Origin: Dryocosmus kuriphilus
Taxonomy: Eukaryota > Arthropoda > Insecta > Hymenoptera > Cynipidae
DNA length: 64,000 nt
Direction of reading: 5' to 3'
Assembly (NCBI GenBank): GCA_038277395.1
Contig: CM076193.1
Coordinates: 171,098,711-171,162,710 of the forward strand
Below are positions 21,181-32,562 of the stretch, in pieces. Position numbers and translations under genes: made by a program. The stretch's first letter is position 1. Every line of letters begins with the position of its first letter. The notes under the pieces were generated by a model. It saw nothing but the letters and a program-made list of their open reading frames with translations. It searched no databases and was not told the DNA's origin.

Positions 21181-21369
21181 TTAGTTGTAAGAACGAGACC
21201 TGGAACGTGAACATGTTCGCGAATGTCGTTGCAATGGTGAATAAGTCGGAGAACCGCGACGTCGTGGACTGCAGTTTCGAAAACGGGTACTTCCACGTTC
21301 ACGGTCTTCACTGCGACCCCGCTCACCACTGGCGTGATCCTCCTTGACTTGAATATACGTCACCTCTCC
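21181..21369 (-). CDS. Arg/Ser-rich terminal exon (SR-protein-like)
   Basis: Minus-strand exon after a clear acceptor (polypyrimidine tract then CAG at 21370). It reads GEVTYIQVKEDHASGERGRS, then NCSPRRRGSPTYSP and ends SRSRSRSYN with a TAA. RS dipeptides and SPRRRGSP-type runs are typical of splicing regulators. No RNA-recognition motif is present here, so the protein cannot be named and could be a terminal exon of a gene whose other exons lie elsewhere, or a duplicated fragment. Same strand as the FAM133-like exons, but those have their own stop. Confidence 0.45.
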   Translation of the reverse strand, partial: GEVTYIQVKEDHASGERGRSEDRERGSTRFRNCSPRRRGSPTYSPLQRHSRTCSRSRSRSYN

Positions 21370-22200
21370 CTGAAAAAAAAGATTTTAATTTATTTTCTGC
21401 ACGACCTCCGTCAAAAACTCGAATATTTTCCAGTTTAAGCACTAGTGCGTAACACGCATTTTCACACACTGCTCGCCCCACCAGAATAGCTAAAGAGCAA
21501 ACCTACCAACCTTAGTTTAGTGCTCCAAAAATGTAGAACCGATCTGACTACTTCAACTACTTAAATTACAAAAAACTCACAGCCCAAGCTAAACGCACTC
21601 TCAATCAAGTCAGAAGAAAGTCCTTTCAAAGCTTTTGTGAATCGCTAGACAGAACATCTATCTCCAGAATCATCCAATAATTTAAGAATAGATTCACTCA
21701 ACCAGCAACGTCGTCTTGCTCAGCAGATAGCAGCGTGATTTCAAAGCTGCACGATCTTGCGATTGAAATGTGTCCCCATAATGTCTTTTATGACAAGTTT
21801 CCTAACGACTTTAGGTCCAATCAGGTCCTCGAGGCCCTATAACCAAGTTGTAAGACCCTGACCACCTACGGGCCGGAGCAAGGAGTGGAGAAGCCCCACG
21901 CCATGCCGGTCTCTTTAAACCTAACCGCCTAGCCGTTTTGGTCGAAACTACAGCAGTTCGGTCTCAGTGCCACCAAACCAAACTACCATAGTGCCGCACC
22001 CGACATCCTCCAAGGAAAAGTTCCAGCAAGAGTTACCCTGACCCTAATTCAGGCCACCAACACCTGCTTCTCGAAACCCGCGAGATTCACCATTGTTTAG
22101 GGCCAGTAGGTCCCCCGTCATCGCTGTAAGTTACACAATAAACGCCCCTTTACACTGAAATTACCTGTGTTGTCCCTGACTTCACCCAATCTCTCGGCGT
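21370..22200. other. Noncoding stretch, possible intron
   Basis: Would be upstream intron of the RS exon. 21740-22190 is relatively GC-rich without a usable ORF on either strand. A decayed retroelement is possible but I cannot identify one. Confidence 0.4.
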
Positions 22201-22202
22201 TC

Positions 22203-22990
22203 AAATCCCTAAACTATCCTTAGGATTTTAAGAGATTTAAAGATGCTTTAAAGGACTTTAAAGAATTTCAAACAAATTTTAATGGATTTTAAGATACTTT
22301 AAAGGATTTTAAAAAATTACAAAGAGACTTAAATGAATTTTTAAGACTTTTGAAGGTACTGTAAAGGATTTTGAATAAATTCAAACAGATTTTAATGAAT
22401 TTTAAGAGATTTAAAGATACTTTAAAAGATTTTGAAGAACTAAACAGATTCTAATGGATTTTAAGAGAAATAAAGATACCTTAAAGGATTTTGAAAAATT
22501 ACAAACAGATTTTAATCGATTTTAATAGACATGAAGATACTTTTAATGATTTTAAAGAATTACAAACAGATTTTAAAGGATTTTAAGGGATTTAAAGATG
22601 CTTCAAAGGAGTTTAAGAATTTAAAACAGATTTTAAAGGATTTTAAGATACTTCAAAGATTTTGAAGAATTACAAACAGATTTTAAAGGATTTTAAGGAA
22701 TTTAAAGATACTTCAAAGGAGTTTGAAGAATTTCAAACAGATTTTAAAGAATTTTAAGAGATTTGAAGTTACTTCAAAGGATTTCGAAGAATTACAAACA
22801 GATTTTAATGGATTTTAAGATACTTTAAAGGATTTTAAAAAATTACAATGAGACTTAAATGAATTTTAAGAGATTTGAAGATACTTGAAAGGATTTTGAA
22901 AAATTACAAACAGATTTTAATGGATTTTAAGAGAGCTAAAGAGACTTTAGAGGATTTTTCAGAATTTCAAACGGATTTTAATGGATTAAA
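22203..22990. repeat. Tandem array of ~60-bp repeats
   Basis: A degenerate unit close to GATTTTAAGAGATTTAAAG, then ATACTTTAAAGGATTTTGAA and GAATTACAAACA repeats about 13 times. The period is near 60 bp, with some half-unit slips. It is noncoding. Confidence 0.85.
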
Positions 22991-23009
22991 ATTTTTTTAA
23001 ATGATTAAA

Positions 23010-23247
23010 GAAAGTAAATAATTGACCCCAACCAGCAGAGGATTTTCTCCAGTGAGCAGGTGAATGATTTCAAAGGCGAGCTTGACAATCCTGACCGCTA
23101 TGGGTTTCTTACCTTTATTTCGTCTCTGCATCATCAGCAAATTGGTCAAGCGTTCGACGAACGGACACTGAGCTTTTCGGAAACGCTTAGCGGCGTAACG
23201 CTGAGCCGAATGTACAAAATATTTCCCGAGCTTTTCTAAATTCATTG
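23010..23247 (-). pseudogene. RpS5: RpS5 (uS7) fragment
   Basis: Minus-strand frame reading [40 protein letters not shown] and [17 protein letters not shown]. This is a contiguous block from the middle of eukaryotic small-subunit ribosomal protein S5 (uS7), which binds 18S rRNA in the head of the small subunit. About 65 residues of a roughly 200-residue protein are present, with substitutions in otherwise near-invariant positions (for example MQRRNKGKK). It ends at the tandem repeat. Truncation at both ends and lack of flanking exons indicate a pseudogene, probably a retrocopy. Confidence 0.82.
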
Positions 23248-23288
23248 GCTTTCGACTTCCCTTTTTCTTCTACGGTGGATTTCTAGAC

Positions 23289-23393
23289 TCATTCAATTTC
23301 TTCATCCGAACTGTCATCAGATGAAGAGCCAGAGTCTTCTTTTTTCTTCTTCTTCTTCTTCATTTTCTTCTCCTTTTTGTGCTTTTTACTCTT
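23289..23393 (-). CDS. FAM133-like gene, last coding exon
   Basis: Exon from acceptor TTTGCAG (23394) to TGA at 23289. It reads KSKKHKKEKKMKKKKKKKED, then a Ser/Asp/Glu tail SGSSSDDSSDEEIE. It joins in phase 0 to the exon at 23624-23708. The lysine-rich plus acidic-serine composition matches the C-terminus of FAM133-type nuclear proteins, but low-complexity tails are common, so the name is tentative. Phase consistency across two exons makes it likely a real host gene. Confidence 0.6.
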   Translation of the reverse strand, partial: KSKKHKKEKKMKKKKKKKEDSGSSSDDSSDEEIE

Positions 23394-23623
23394 CTGCAAA
23401 GGTGAAAATAAAATGAGTTACAAAATGTTAATAGAATAGAAAGAAAATTACAAAATCTGAAAATTCGTCCAGACAAATGATTTTTTGAAGAATAAAGTCA
23501 TCTGTCCGGACGAATCGTAAAATTTAGAACTAATTAAAATTTAAAACTCTCGGATATAAAAATACGGAAAAAAAATTATTCAAAAATTGTTTACTTAAAA
23601 GTTATTCATTTTCTTTAACTTAC

Positions 23624-23708
23624 CTTCTTTTTTTCTTTCTTCTTCCTCTTTCGGCCACTTGATATGGATTCGGCTGCTTTCTTGTATGAATCGTCTTCGT
23701 CCTCAGAA
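23624..23708 (-). CDS. FAM133-like gene, penultimate exon
   Basis: Between acceptor ACATTCCAG (23709) and donor GTAAG (23623). It reads SEDEDDSYKKAAESISSGRK, then RKKKEKKK, entering in phase 2 and leaving in phase 0. The upstream exon was not found. The next plausible gene sequence is the GC-richer block near 28.6 kb, about 5 kb away across satellite DNA. Confidence 0.6.
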
Positions 23709-24120
23709 CTGGAATGTTTTTAAAACAATAAATAAAATTGCACGTATGAATAAAAGTATGTTTAAAAAAATGAACAAAACCAAATAAAAATTATTGTAAA
23801 AAAACATCGAATAAAAATCATAAATTAATACAAATATATTTAGAGAAGTTTTAAATTCAAAATTTTTTATAATTAATGAAAAAATAAACGAAAAATAGAA
23901 ATATAATTATTTTTTTTAATATTGTAAAAAAAGTTTTAAAAAAACATCAAACAGAAATGTTTAAAAACTCGGTTTTGAAGTTCTTCGAGATTATACGTTA
24001 ATAACAATATGTTTCGAAAAGCTTCAAATTCATAAAAAATTGTCAATAAATGAGAAATAAAGGGAAACTAAAAATATAATTATTTATTCCAATACTGTAA
24101 AGAATGTTTAAATTTTAGAA
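23709..24120. other. AT-rich intron-like sequence
   Basis: No ORF. It leads into the tandem array. Confidence 0.5.
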
Positions 24121-27100
24121 CCGGAAAAAAATTTTTGTAATTTAAAAAACCGGTCCTTTAAATCTGGAAAAATTTTTATAGAATTATTTTTAAACTTTGG
24201 AATCATTAAAAATCTATTTTCTTTGAAATCCTTCAAATTTCCTTGCAATTGTTTAAATTTCTCAAAAAGTTCAAAATCCTCAAAAATCTAATATAAAAGC
24301 CTTGATCTCGTAAAATCCTGTGAAAGCTCTTGAATAAATTCTTTTTAAAATATTTGAAATTCTTTGAAAATTTCTCAAATTTTTTTTCCTAAATCCTTTT
24401 AAAATCTCTTGAAATCCTTAAAAATCCTACAAAATTCTTAAAAACCTCTCTAAATCCTCACAAGTTATTTGAAACATTTTAATTTATGCTGGAATCCCTT
24501 GAAATTTTTTTAAATTCCTTACAATCAATAAAATTCTTTAAAATCCTGTGAAATCCTTTAAATCTGGAAAAATTTCTTTACAATTTTTAAACTTTGGAAT
24601 CATTAAAAATTTTATTTCATTGAAATCTTTCAAATTTCCTTGAAACTCTTTCAATTTTTTAAAAACTTTGAAATCCACGGAAATCCTATAAAATCCTTGA
24701 TCTCGTGAAATCCTGTGAAAGCTCTTGAATAAATTCCCTTAAAATCTTTGAAATTCTTTGAAAATTTCTTAAATTTTATAGTTTTTAATTCGTTAAAATC
24801 TTAAGAAATCTTTAAATCTTCTAAAATTTCTTTAAGTTTTTTTAATTCTTTGAAATCCCTTGAAACCCTAAATTCCTTAAAATCAATAATATCCTTAAAA
24901 ATCCTATGAAATCCTTTAAACCTGGAAAAACTTCTATAGAATTTTTAAACTTTGGTATCATTAAAAATCTTTTTTCTTTGAAATCCTTCAAATCTCCTTG
25001 CAATTGTTTAAATTTATCAAAAAGTTTGAAATCTTCAGAAATCCAATATAAAAGCCTTGATTTCGTAAAATTCTGTGAAAGCTCTTAAATAAATTCTCTT
25101 AAAATCTTTGAAATTCTTTGAAAATTTCTTAAATTTTATAGTTTTGAAACCCGTTAAAATCTTAAGAAATCTTTAAATCTTCTAAAATTCATTTAATTTT
25201 TTTTAATCCTTTGAAATCTCTTGAAACTTTTCTAAATCCCTTAAAATCAATAAAATCTTTAAAAATCCTATGAAATCTATTAAATATGGAAAAATTTGTA
25301 CAGAAATTTTAAACTTTGAAATCATTAAAAATCTTTTTTCTTTGAAAATCCTTCAAATTTCCTTGAAATTGTTTAAATTTCTTAAAAACTTTGAAATCCT
25401 AGGAAGTCCTATAAAATCCTTAATCTCGTGAAATCCTGTGAAAGCTCTGGAATAAATTCTCTGAAAATCTTTTAAATTCTTTGAAAATTTCTTAAATTTT
25501 ATAGTTTTGAAATCCGTTAAAATCTTTAGAAATCTTTAAATCTTCAATAATTGCTTTAAGTTTTTTTAATCCTTTGGAATCCCTTGAAAATCTAAATTCC
25601 TAAAATCAATAATATCCTTGAAAATCCTATGAAATCCTTTAAATATGGAAAAATTTGTATACAATTTTTAAACTTTGAAATCATTAAAAATCTTTTTTCG
25701 GTTAGACTGTAGATCAGCCGCGTCACCCTTATTTTTGCCAAATAATACATATTTTTTGGAAATGGGGTTGGAATGGGGGTTGTAAATGGAGTTGGAAATG
25801 GGGTTGTAAATGGAGTTGGAAATGGGGTTGGAAATGGGGTTGGAAAAATGGGGTTGGAAATGGGGTTGTAGAGGAGGTTGTTAATGGGGTTAGCTAGTAC
25901 CCAAGATGGCGACAGCTGGACTGAAGTGACAGGTGTGCGTTAGTTAAGTTCTCGTATTTAGAAAGAGATTGCTTATTATGTAGTCGTTCAAAACCAACAT
26001 AATATGTGAATATTTACGAGGACAACATTAAGTTTCAATAATATGCATTGTTTTAGGTGTATAAAGATAATAAAGATAAAAAAAAGGTTAGTTAAAAATA
26101 GACTTTTTACAATACCGAGAAACCCATATTTAAGACGTTAAAATAAAAAGCCTAGACATAATTTCAAAGATTTGCCATGCTAAATAGTTTTATTAATACT
26201 TCATTGAATGATTCCGATAGTTTTTTTTTTTTAAATATGTATTATTTGGCAAAAATAAAGGTGACGCGGCTGATCTACAGTTGCACCCTTTTTTCTTTGA
26301 AATCCTTCAAATTTCCTTGAAACTGTTTAAATGTCTTTAAAACTTTGAAATCCTCGGAAATCCTATAAAATCTTTGATCTCGTGAAATCCCGTGAAAGCT
26401 CTGGAATAAATTCCCTTAAAGTCTTTAAAATTCTTTGAAAATTTCTTAAATTTCATAGTTTTGAAATCCGTTAAAATCTTAAGAAATCTTTAAATCTTCT
26501 ACAATTTCTTTAAGTTTTTTTAATCCTTTGAAATCCCTTGAAACTCTAAATTCCTTAAAATCAATAATATCCTAAAAAATCCTGTGAAATCCTTGAAATC
26601 TGGAAAAATTTCTTTACAATTTTTAAACTTTGGAATCATTAAAAATCTTTTTTCTTTGAAATCCTTCAAATTTCCTTGCAATTGTTTAAATTTATCAAAA
26701 AGTTTGAAATCTTCAGAAATACAATATGAAAGCCTTGATCTCGTAAAATCCTGTGCAAGCTCTTGAATAAATTCCCTTAAAACCTTTGAAATTCTTTGAA
26801 AATTTCTTAAATTTTATAGTTTTGAAATCCGCTAAAATCTTAAGAAATCTTCTAAAATTTCTTCAAGTTTTTTTAATCCTTTGAAATCCCTTGAAACTTT
26901 TCTAAATGCCTTAAAATCAATAATATCTTTAAAAATCCTATGAAATCCTTTAAATATGGAAAAATTTGTACAGAATTTTTAAACTTTGAAATCATTAAAA
27001 ATTTTATTTCATTGAAATCCTTCAAATTTCCATGAAATTGTTTAAATTTCTTAAAAACTTTAAAATCCTCGGAAATCCTATAAAATCCTTGATCTCGTGA

Positions 27101-28160
27101 AATACTGTGAAAGCTCTTGTATAAATTCCCTTAAAATCCTTGAAATTCTTTGAAAATTTCTTAAATAAAATTGTATGGTTTTGAAATCCATTAAAATCTT
27201 TAGAAATCTTTAAATCTTCTAAAATTCCTTTAAGTTTTTTTAATCCTTTGAATTCCCTTGAAACTTTTCTAAATATTCCTTAAAATCAATAAAATCCTTT
27301 AATTCTGGAAAACTTTCTATACAATTTTTAAATTTTTTTATCATTAAAAGCTTTTTTCTTTGAAATCCTTCAAATTTCCTTGAAATTACTTAAATTGCTT
27401 AAAATCTTTGAAATCCTCGGAAATCCTATAAAATCCTTGATCTCGTGAAATACTGTGAAAGCTCTTGAATAAATTCCCTTAAAATCCTTGAAATTCTTTG
27501 AAAATTTCTAAAATAAAATTTTATGGTTTTGAAATCTATTAAAATCATTATAAATCTTTAAATCTTCTAAAATTCCTTTAAGTTTTTTTAATCCTTTGAA
27601 TTCCCTTGAAACTTTTCTAAATTCCTTAAAATCAATAAAATCCTTTAATTCTGGAAAACTTTCTATACAATTTTTAAATTTTTTAATCATTAAAAAGCTT
27701 TTTTCTTTGAAATCCTTAAAATTTCATTGAAATTATTTAAATTGCTTAAAATCTTTGAAATGATCGGAAATCCTATAAAATCCTTAATCTCGTGAAATCC
27801 TGTGAAAGCTCTTGAATAAATTCTTTTAAAATCTTTGAGAAATTCTTAAATCGTGTTTTCTTCAATCCTTTTAAAACCCCGTGAAATCTTTAAAAATCCT
27901 GCAAAATTCTTAAACATTACTTGCAATATTTTTATTTATTCTAAAATCCCTTGAAATCTTTCTAAATTCATTAAAATCAATAATATCCTTTAAAAATCCT
28001 TCAAATCTGGAAAAATTTCTATAGAATTGTTAAATTTTAGAATCATTAAAAATCTTTTTTCTTTAAAATCCTTCAAATTTCCTTGAAATACTACATCAGA
28101 AATCCTGTGAAAGCTCTTGAATAAATTCCCTTAAAGTATTTGAAATCCTTTGAAAAATGA
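24120..28160. repeat. Satellite array, ~355-bp unit, about 10 copies
   Basis: The marker ATCTCGTGAAATCCTGTGAA (with variants) recurs near 24305, 24700, 25057, 25425, 26377, 26740, 27085, 27437, 27787 and 28100. Spacing is 350-370 bp, except where the MITE at 25700-26287 adds its length. Units themselves are degenerate repeats of GAAATCCTTxAAAT. Apparent ORFs (24906, 26584, 27508) are chance readings of the repeat. Confidence 0.9.
25692..26295. mobile_element. hAT-type MITE (25700-26287, 588 bp) with 8-bp duplication
   Basis: Flanks CTTTTTTC at 25692-25699 and 26288-26295 are a direct duplication of satellite sequence (intact units read AATCTTTTTTCTTTG there). Terminal repeats of about 54 bp start GGTTAGACTGTAGATC and GGTGCAACTGTAGATC and share CAGCCGCGTCACC and TTTTTGCCAAATAATACATA. 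The interior has a GGGGTTGGAAAT minisatellite (25763-25893) and no ORF. The 8-bp duplication indicates a hAT-type transposase. Confidence 0.9.
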
Positions 28161-28179
28161 CTTTTCGTACAAAAGTTGC

Positions 28180-28850
28180 CTCGCTACCCAAAAATCCGAA
28201 CAAAAATAAAAAAAATCCACCCAAAAATCCCTGAAAATTCCGAATAATCACCTGTATTCAAGAGCAATAAACGAGGGGTTCAAAGAGTGGAGGAGGAACA
28301 AAATAATAACAAAGAAATTCGCAAAATTCCTCGACAATTTCCCAGCCGCATTCTCAAAATAAAAAGTAAAACTTACTTCCGGGCACGTAAACCTCTTGCC
28401 GGATCGGCAACGTGATAAATATTCCAAAATATTCGCATTGCTTTTTGCAAAGCCGTGACAGGTCGCGATAGGCAGCAACAGGTCTGGACCGGTACCGGCG
28501 GGAATAGGACGGAAAGAAAAGGATCGCGAATCTTGATTTTTCACTTTGATTTTTGACTCACCTTGCGTGTTTTCCAACATCTGCTGGAGCTGAGCAATGA
28601 CCGGGTATTCGTTGTCCCAGCTCTTTCCGAAACACTCGAGGAACGAGCAAATCACGGCGAAATTTCACTCACGCACATGGTTTCGTTCAGGACGCCATTT
28701 TGCAGCCTCTCTCACTTCACTCACAGTTCACTACCACTCCATCTGCACTTCGCAAAAAACTCGCAAACACTCGAAGGTCCTCGGGGATCGGAAACCCGTC
28801 AGGGTTTTGTAAAATGTTTAACGAGGGGATGACAGGATGTGGGTGTTTTA
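28180..28850 (-). other. Possible 5' exon/promoter region of a minus-strand gene
   Basis: Higher GC than its surroundings. A minus-strand open stretch (28655 down to 28563) reads SWDNEYPVIAQLQQMLENTQ up to a donor GTGAGT at about 28561. No ATG precedes it in that frame before a stop. Its phase (1) does not fit directly onto the exon at 23708, so a missing exon or a different gene is required. Function unknown. Confidence 0.35.
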
Positions 28851-29600
28851 CGAATTCACACTAGCGAGACATAGTTTTCGGCGAACGTGAACAACTAACT
28901 AAACAATTCCCTTTCCCGCGCGCAACCAACTTCGTTCCTTGTTCCGCCGTTTCACAGATTGCGTCCATTTCCATTCCGCGTTCATTGCTCACTACTCCAC
29001 CAGTGACGTAAGCTAACTTTTGTGGGGCCCCTATCTTTTGTTAACCTTCAATTTGAAGCTTTCAAATACAAAAAATGACGTCAAGTCTTCAAAATTCAAT
29101 TATTTACAAATCAACTATTTTACATTTGAAGACGGATCATAAGGAATTTAAAGAATCAAATAATTTAAAATGTAACCTGTACAATAACTGATGCGAGCAA
29201 AATTGAAAAAATTAAAACTTTGAGCCTCCAAAATTAGCAATTTGAAATATTTGAACCTGTAGAAAATTAAGGATTCAAAATTAAAAATATCGAGCTTAGA
29301 CGTTGCAAACCTAAATTTGTTAAAATGAAACAAATATAGAATTCGAGTCTATAAAAATCGAAGAATTACAAAGGTTAAAAGAGATATGTTACATATTTTA
29401 GAATAATTAACAATATTTCAAATTGAATAATTTTAAACAGAAAACATTCAGTATTCATTCTGGAACATTCAGAAACCAATTTTTTTTTATTTTGATAGAC
29501 TAGATAATCAAGAACAGGTTCCCCACTTTGTAATTACGCTACTGTTATCTAATCAACCGAATTCAATCATTCTCACTTTTTTAGATTCGAGATTTTTACT
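28851..29600. other. Noncoding, with a dispersed-repeat end at 28998
   Basis: CTAACTTTTGTGGGGCCCC at about 29013-29031 and the downstream CTTTCAAATACAAAAA block recur in inverse orientation at 43071-43105 and 42920-42945, bracketing the 29.6-42.8-kb satellite region. There is no gene. Confidence 0.5.
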
Positions 29601-30246
29601 TTCTTATTATTTTTTTTTTTTACTTTATTTTTATTTTTACTTTATTATACTATTATTTTTGGAATAAATAGAATGTATAAATGATAATAACAATAATATA
29701 TTGTATTGATATATAAATAACAATAATAATGATAATAATAATATATTAATAAATGTATTATTATATATAATTTTAAATATTTATTATTTTATTATTTCTC
29801 TTCAAGAATTCTACATTAAATTTTCAATTATCTTTTTACAAATTGAATTTAATATTAATTTCTGAAATAAAATAAAATACAAATTCAGAAATTAAAAACA
29901 ATTACAATAAATTTTACTTTTTTATTATTATCTTTACTTTATTTTTATTTTTTATATTAATAAAATATATATATATAATAATATTAATATGTAAGTGAAT
30001 ATATCATTTTAAATATTTATTATTTTATTATTTCTGTTCAAGAAGTACTAATCAAATTTTCAATTTCTTTTTTTCAAATTCAATTTAATATTAATTTCGG
30101 AAATAAAATACAAATTCAGAAAACAAAAATATTAAATATTATTTTTTCTTTTTTATTACTCTTTTATTTTATTATATTTTTAATCTTTATATCAATAAAA
30201 AATATAAATATGAATAATAATAATATATTGATAAGTATATTATTCT
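29600..30246. repeat. AT-rich satellite, ~230-bp unit (left block)
   Basis: Units carry TTATTTTATTATTTCTCTTC, TTCAATT, TTAATATTAATTTC and ACTTTTTTATTATT blocks. Marker positions are 29790 and 30022. The same unit is found at 31999, 32219, 40503 and 42563, so the array was split by later insertions. Confidence 0.85.
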
Positions 30247-31981
30247 ATACAGGGTGGCACAAAAGTATGGAAACCCCTGAATAACTCATCAGGAATGAAT
30301 ATTTCTTGAAAAATATTTTTAAAAAAGTTTTAGGATTTTTCGTTGGCTATTCAATGGTGACCCCGTTTTGACCTTGAGTATGATCTTGAAGGTCATATCA
30401 AGGTCAAATTCAATTTTTTAAACTGGAAGCCCCATTTTTATTGAGTATTTGGGAAGAGCAGGAAATTCTACTTTCACTTATGACCTTGACCATGTCCTTG
30501 ATCGCGATCTTCAAGGTAATTCCAAGGTCAAACTTGTTTTTTAAAACTGGAACCCCCATTTTTATTGCGGATTTGAAAATAGAAGGAAACTTTTTGTTTA
30601 AGTATGACCCTGACCATGTCCTTGACTATGATCTTCTAGGTCATTCCAAGGTCACACTTGTTTTTGAAAATTGGAACCGCCATTATTTATTGCGGATTTG
30701 GAAAGAGCAGGAAATTTTACGTTCAAGTATGTCCTTTACCATGTCCTTCGCTATGACCTTCAAGGTCATTCCTAGGACAAACTTGTTTTTTCAAACGGGA
30801 ACCCCTATTTTTCATTGTGGGTGTGGAACGAGCAGGAAATTTTATCTTCAAGCTTAACCTTGACCATGACCTTCAAGGCCATTCCAAGGTCACACTTGTT
30901 TTTCAATGTTATCAAATGGGAACCCCCATTTCTTTTTGTGGATTTGGAAAGAGCAAGAAATTTTACCTTCAAGTGTGACTTTATCCATAATCATGCTTTT
31001 GGCCTTGTACCAGGTTTTCAAGGTCATTTTAAAAATATTTTTTCAAGACTTTTGATAAACTACAGTGCGATAGAAAATTTTTATGTCAGTCTAAGAATCT
31101 GCCAGGGTTTTGGTGGAGAACATTTTGCACACAGGTTGCAAGCCTTGCCTTAAGCGGCCGGGATCGTCAGCCTTGTCTTAACTGGACGGACCATCTCCTT
31201 GCTTTAACTGACTGGGATCGTTAGCCTTGCCTTAACTGACTGAGATCGCTAGGAGGTACCCTACAGTGGCTGGAATTTTTCAAAATTTTTGAAAAAATCT
31301 TTTTAAAATGCCCTTGAAGGCATGGTTTAAGGCCAAGAGCATGATTGTGGATAAATTCACACTTGAAGGTGAAATTTCCTGCTCTCTCCAAATCCGAAAT
31401 AAAAAATGGGTGTTCCCATATGAAAAAACAAGTATGACCTTGGAATAACCTTGAAGGTCATGGTCAAGGTTAAACTTGAAGATAAAATTTCCTGCTTTTT
31501 CCACATCCACAATGAAAAATAGGGGTTCCCATATGAAAAACATGTTTGACCTTGAAGTGACCTTAAAGATCATGGTCAAGGACATGATAAAGGTCATATT
31601 TGGACGTAAAATGTCCTGCTCTCTCCAAATCCGCAATAAAAAATAGGGCTTCCCATTTAAAAAAATAAAAGGGGCTCCCATTTGAAAAAACAAGTTTGAC
31701 CTTGGAATGACCTTGAATTTCATGGTCAAGGATATCGTCAGGGTCATACTTGAACGTCAAATTTCCTTCTATTTCCAAATGCGCAATAAAAAATGGGGCT
31801 TTCCATTTAAAAAAATGAATTTGACCTTGATATGACCTTCGAGGTCATGTTAAAGGTCAAACCGAAGTCGCCGTTGAATAGCCAGGGAAAAATCCTAAAA
31901 CTTTTGTATTCGATATTTTTCAAAAAAAATGCATTCCTGATGAGTTATTCAGGGGTTACCATACGTTTATGCCACCCTGTA
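30247..31981. mobile_element. Foldback element (30249-31979) with arms of ~125-bp tandem repeats, TA duplication
   Basis: The ends CAGGGTGGCAC and its complement GCCACCCTG are flanked by TA. The satellite unit is continuous once the element and one TA are removed. Arms of about 750 bp are inverted relative to one another. The left arm contains about five ~125-bp units (GAGCAGGAAATT at 30457, 30706, 30832 and 30952, variant at 30580) rich in CAAGGTCA/TGACCTTG. The right arm has about four. The centre (31030-31290) is unique and has a CCTTGCCTTAACTGACTG mini-repeat. ORFs are artefacts of the repeats. TA target and CAGGG ends suggest a Tc1/mariner-type origin. Confidence 0.85.
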
Positions 31982-32339
31982 TAATTTAAAATAATTCTTA
32001 TTTTATTATTTCTCTTCAAGAAGTTCGACATCAAATTTTGAATTTTCTTTTTTTTAATTCAATTTAATATTAATTTCGAAAATAAAATAAAATGAAAAAT
32101 GTAATAATTTGAACTTTTTTTATTGCTTTTACTTTAATTTTACTTTATTATATTTTTCACATTAATAAAATATATAAATAATAATAATATATAATTATAT
32201 TATTTTAATATTTATTATTTTATTATTTCTCTTCAAGAAGTTCGACACCAAATTTTCAATTTTCTTTTCTCAAATTTAATTTAAAATTAATTTCGGAAAT
32301 AAAATGCAAGTTCAGAAAGTAAAAATAATAAATATTCTT
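31982..32339. repeat. AT-rich satellite, middle block
   Basis: Two unit starts (31999, 32219), continuing the array of 29.6-30.2 kb. Confidence 0.85.
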
Positions 32340-32486
32340 TACTTTGTTTATACTCTCTCCCTTTTACCGGCCGGAGAGACTTTACATAACCATTACATAT
32401 ATTCTTACAGACAAGCCTTATACTATCTTACTCTCTAGTCCGCAACACTATTTCGGAAATATTCCTTTTTCTGCGACACACTTTTT

Positions 32487-32501
32487 TTACCCTGTAAACC
32501 C

Positions 32502-32562
<61 letters not shown>

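Noticed and set aside
22203..28160. CRISPR-like regular repeats
   Set aside because: Eukaryotic tandem satellite units without unique spacers; the repeats are contiguous and degenerate.
30441..31778. ORFs of 70-155 codons on both strands
   Set aside because: Readings of the ~125-bp repeats in the foldback element; the same peptide recurs with each unit.
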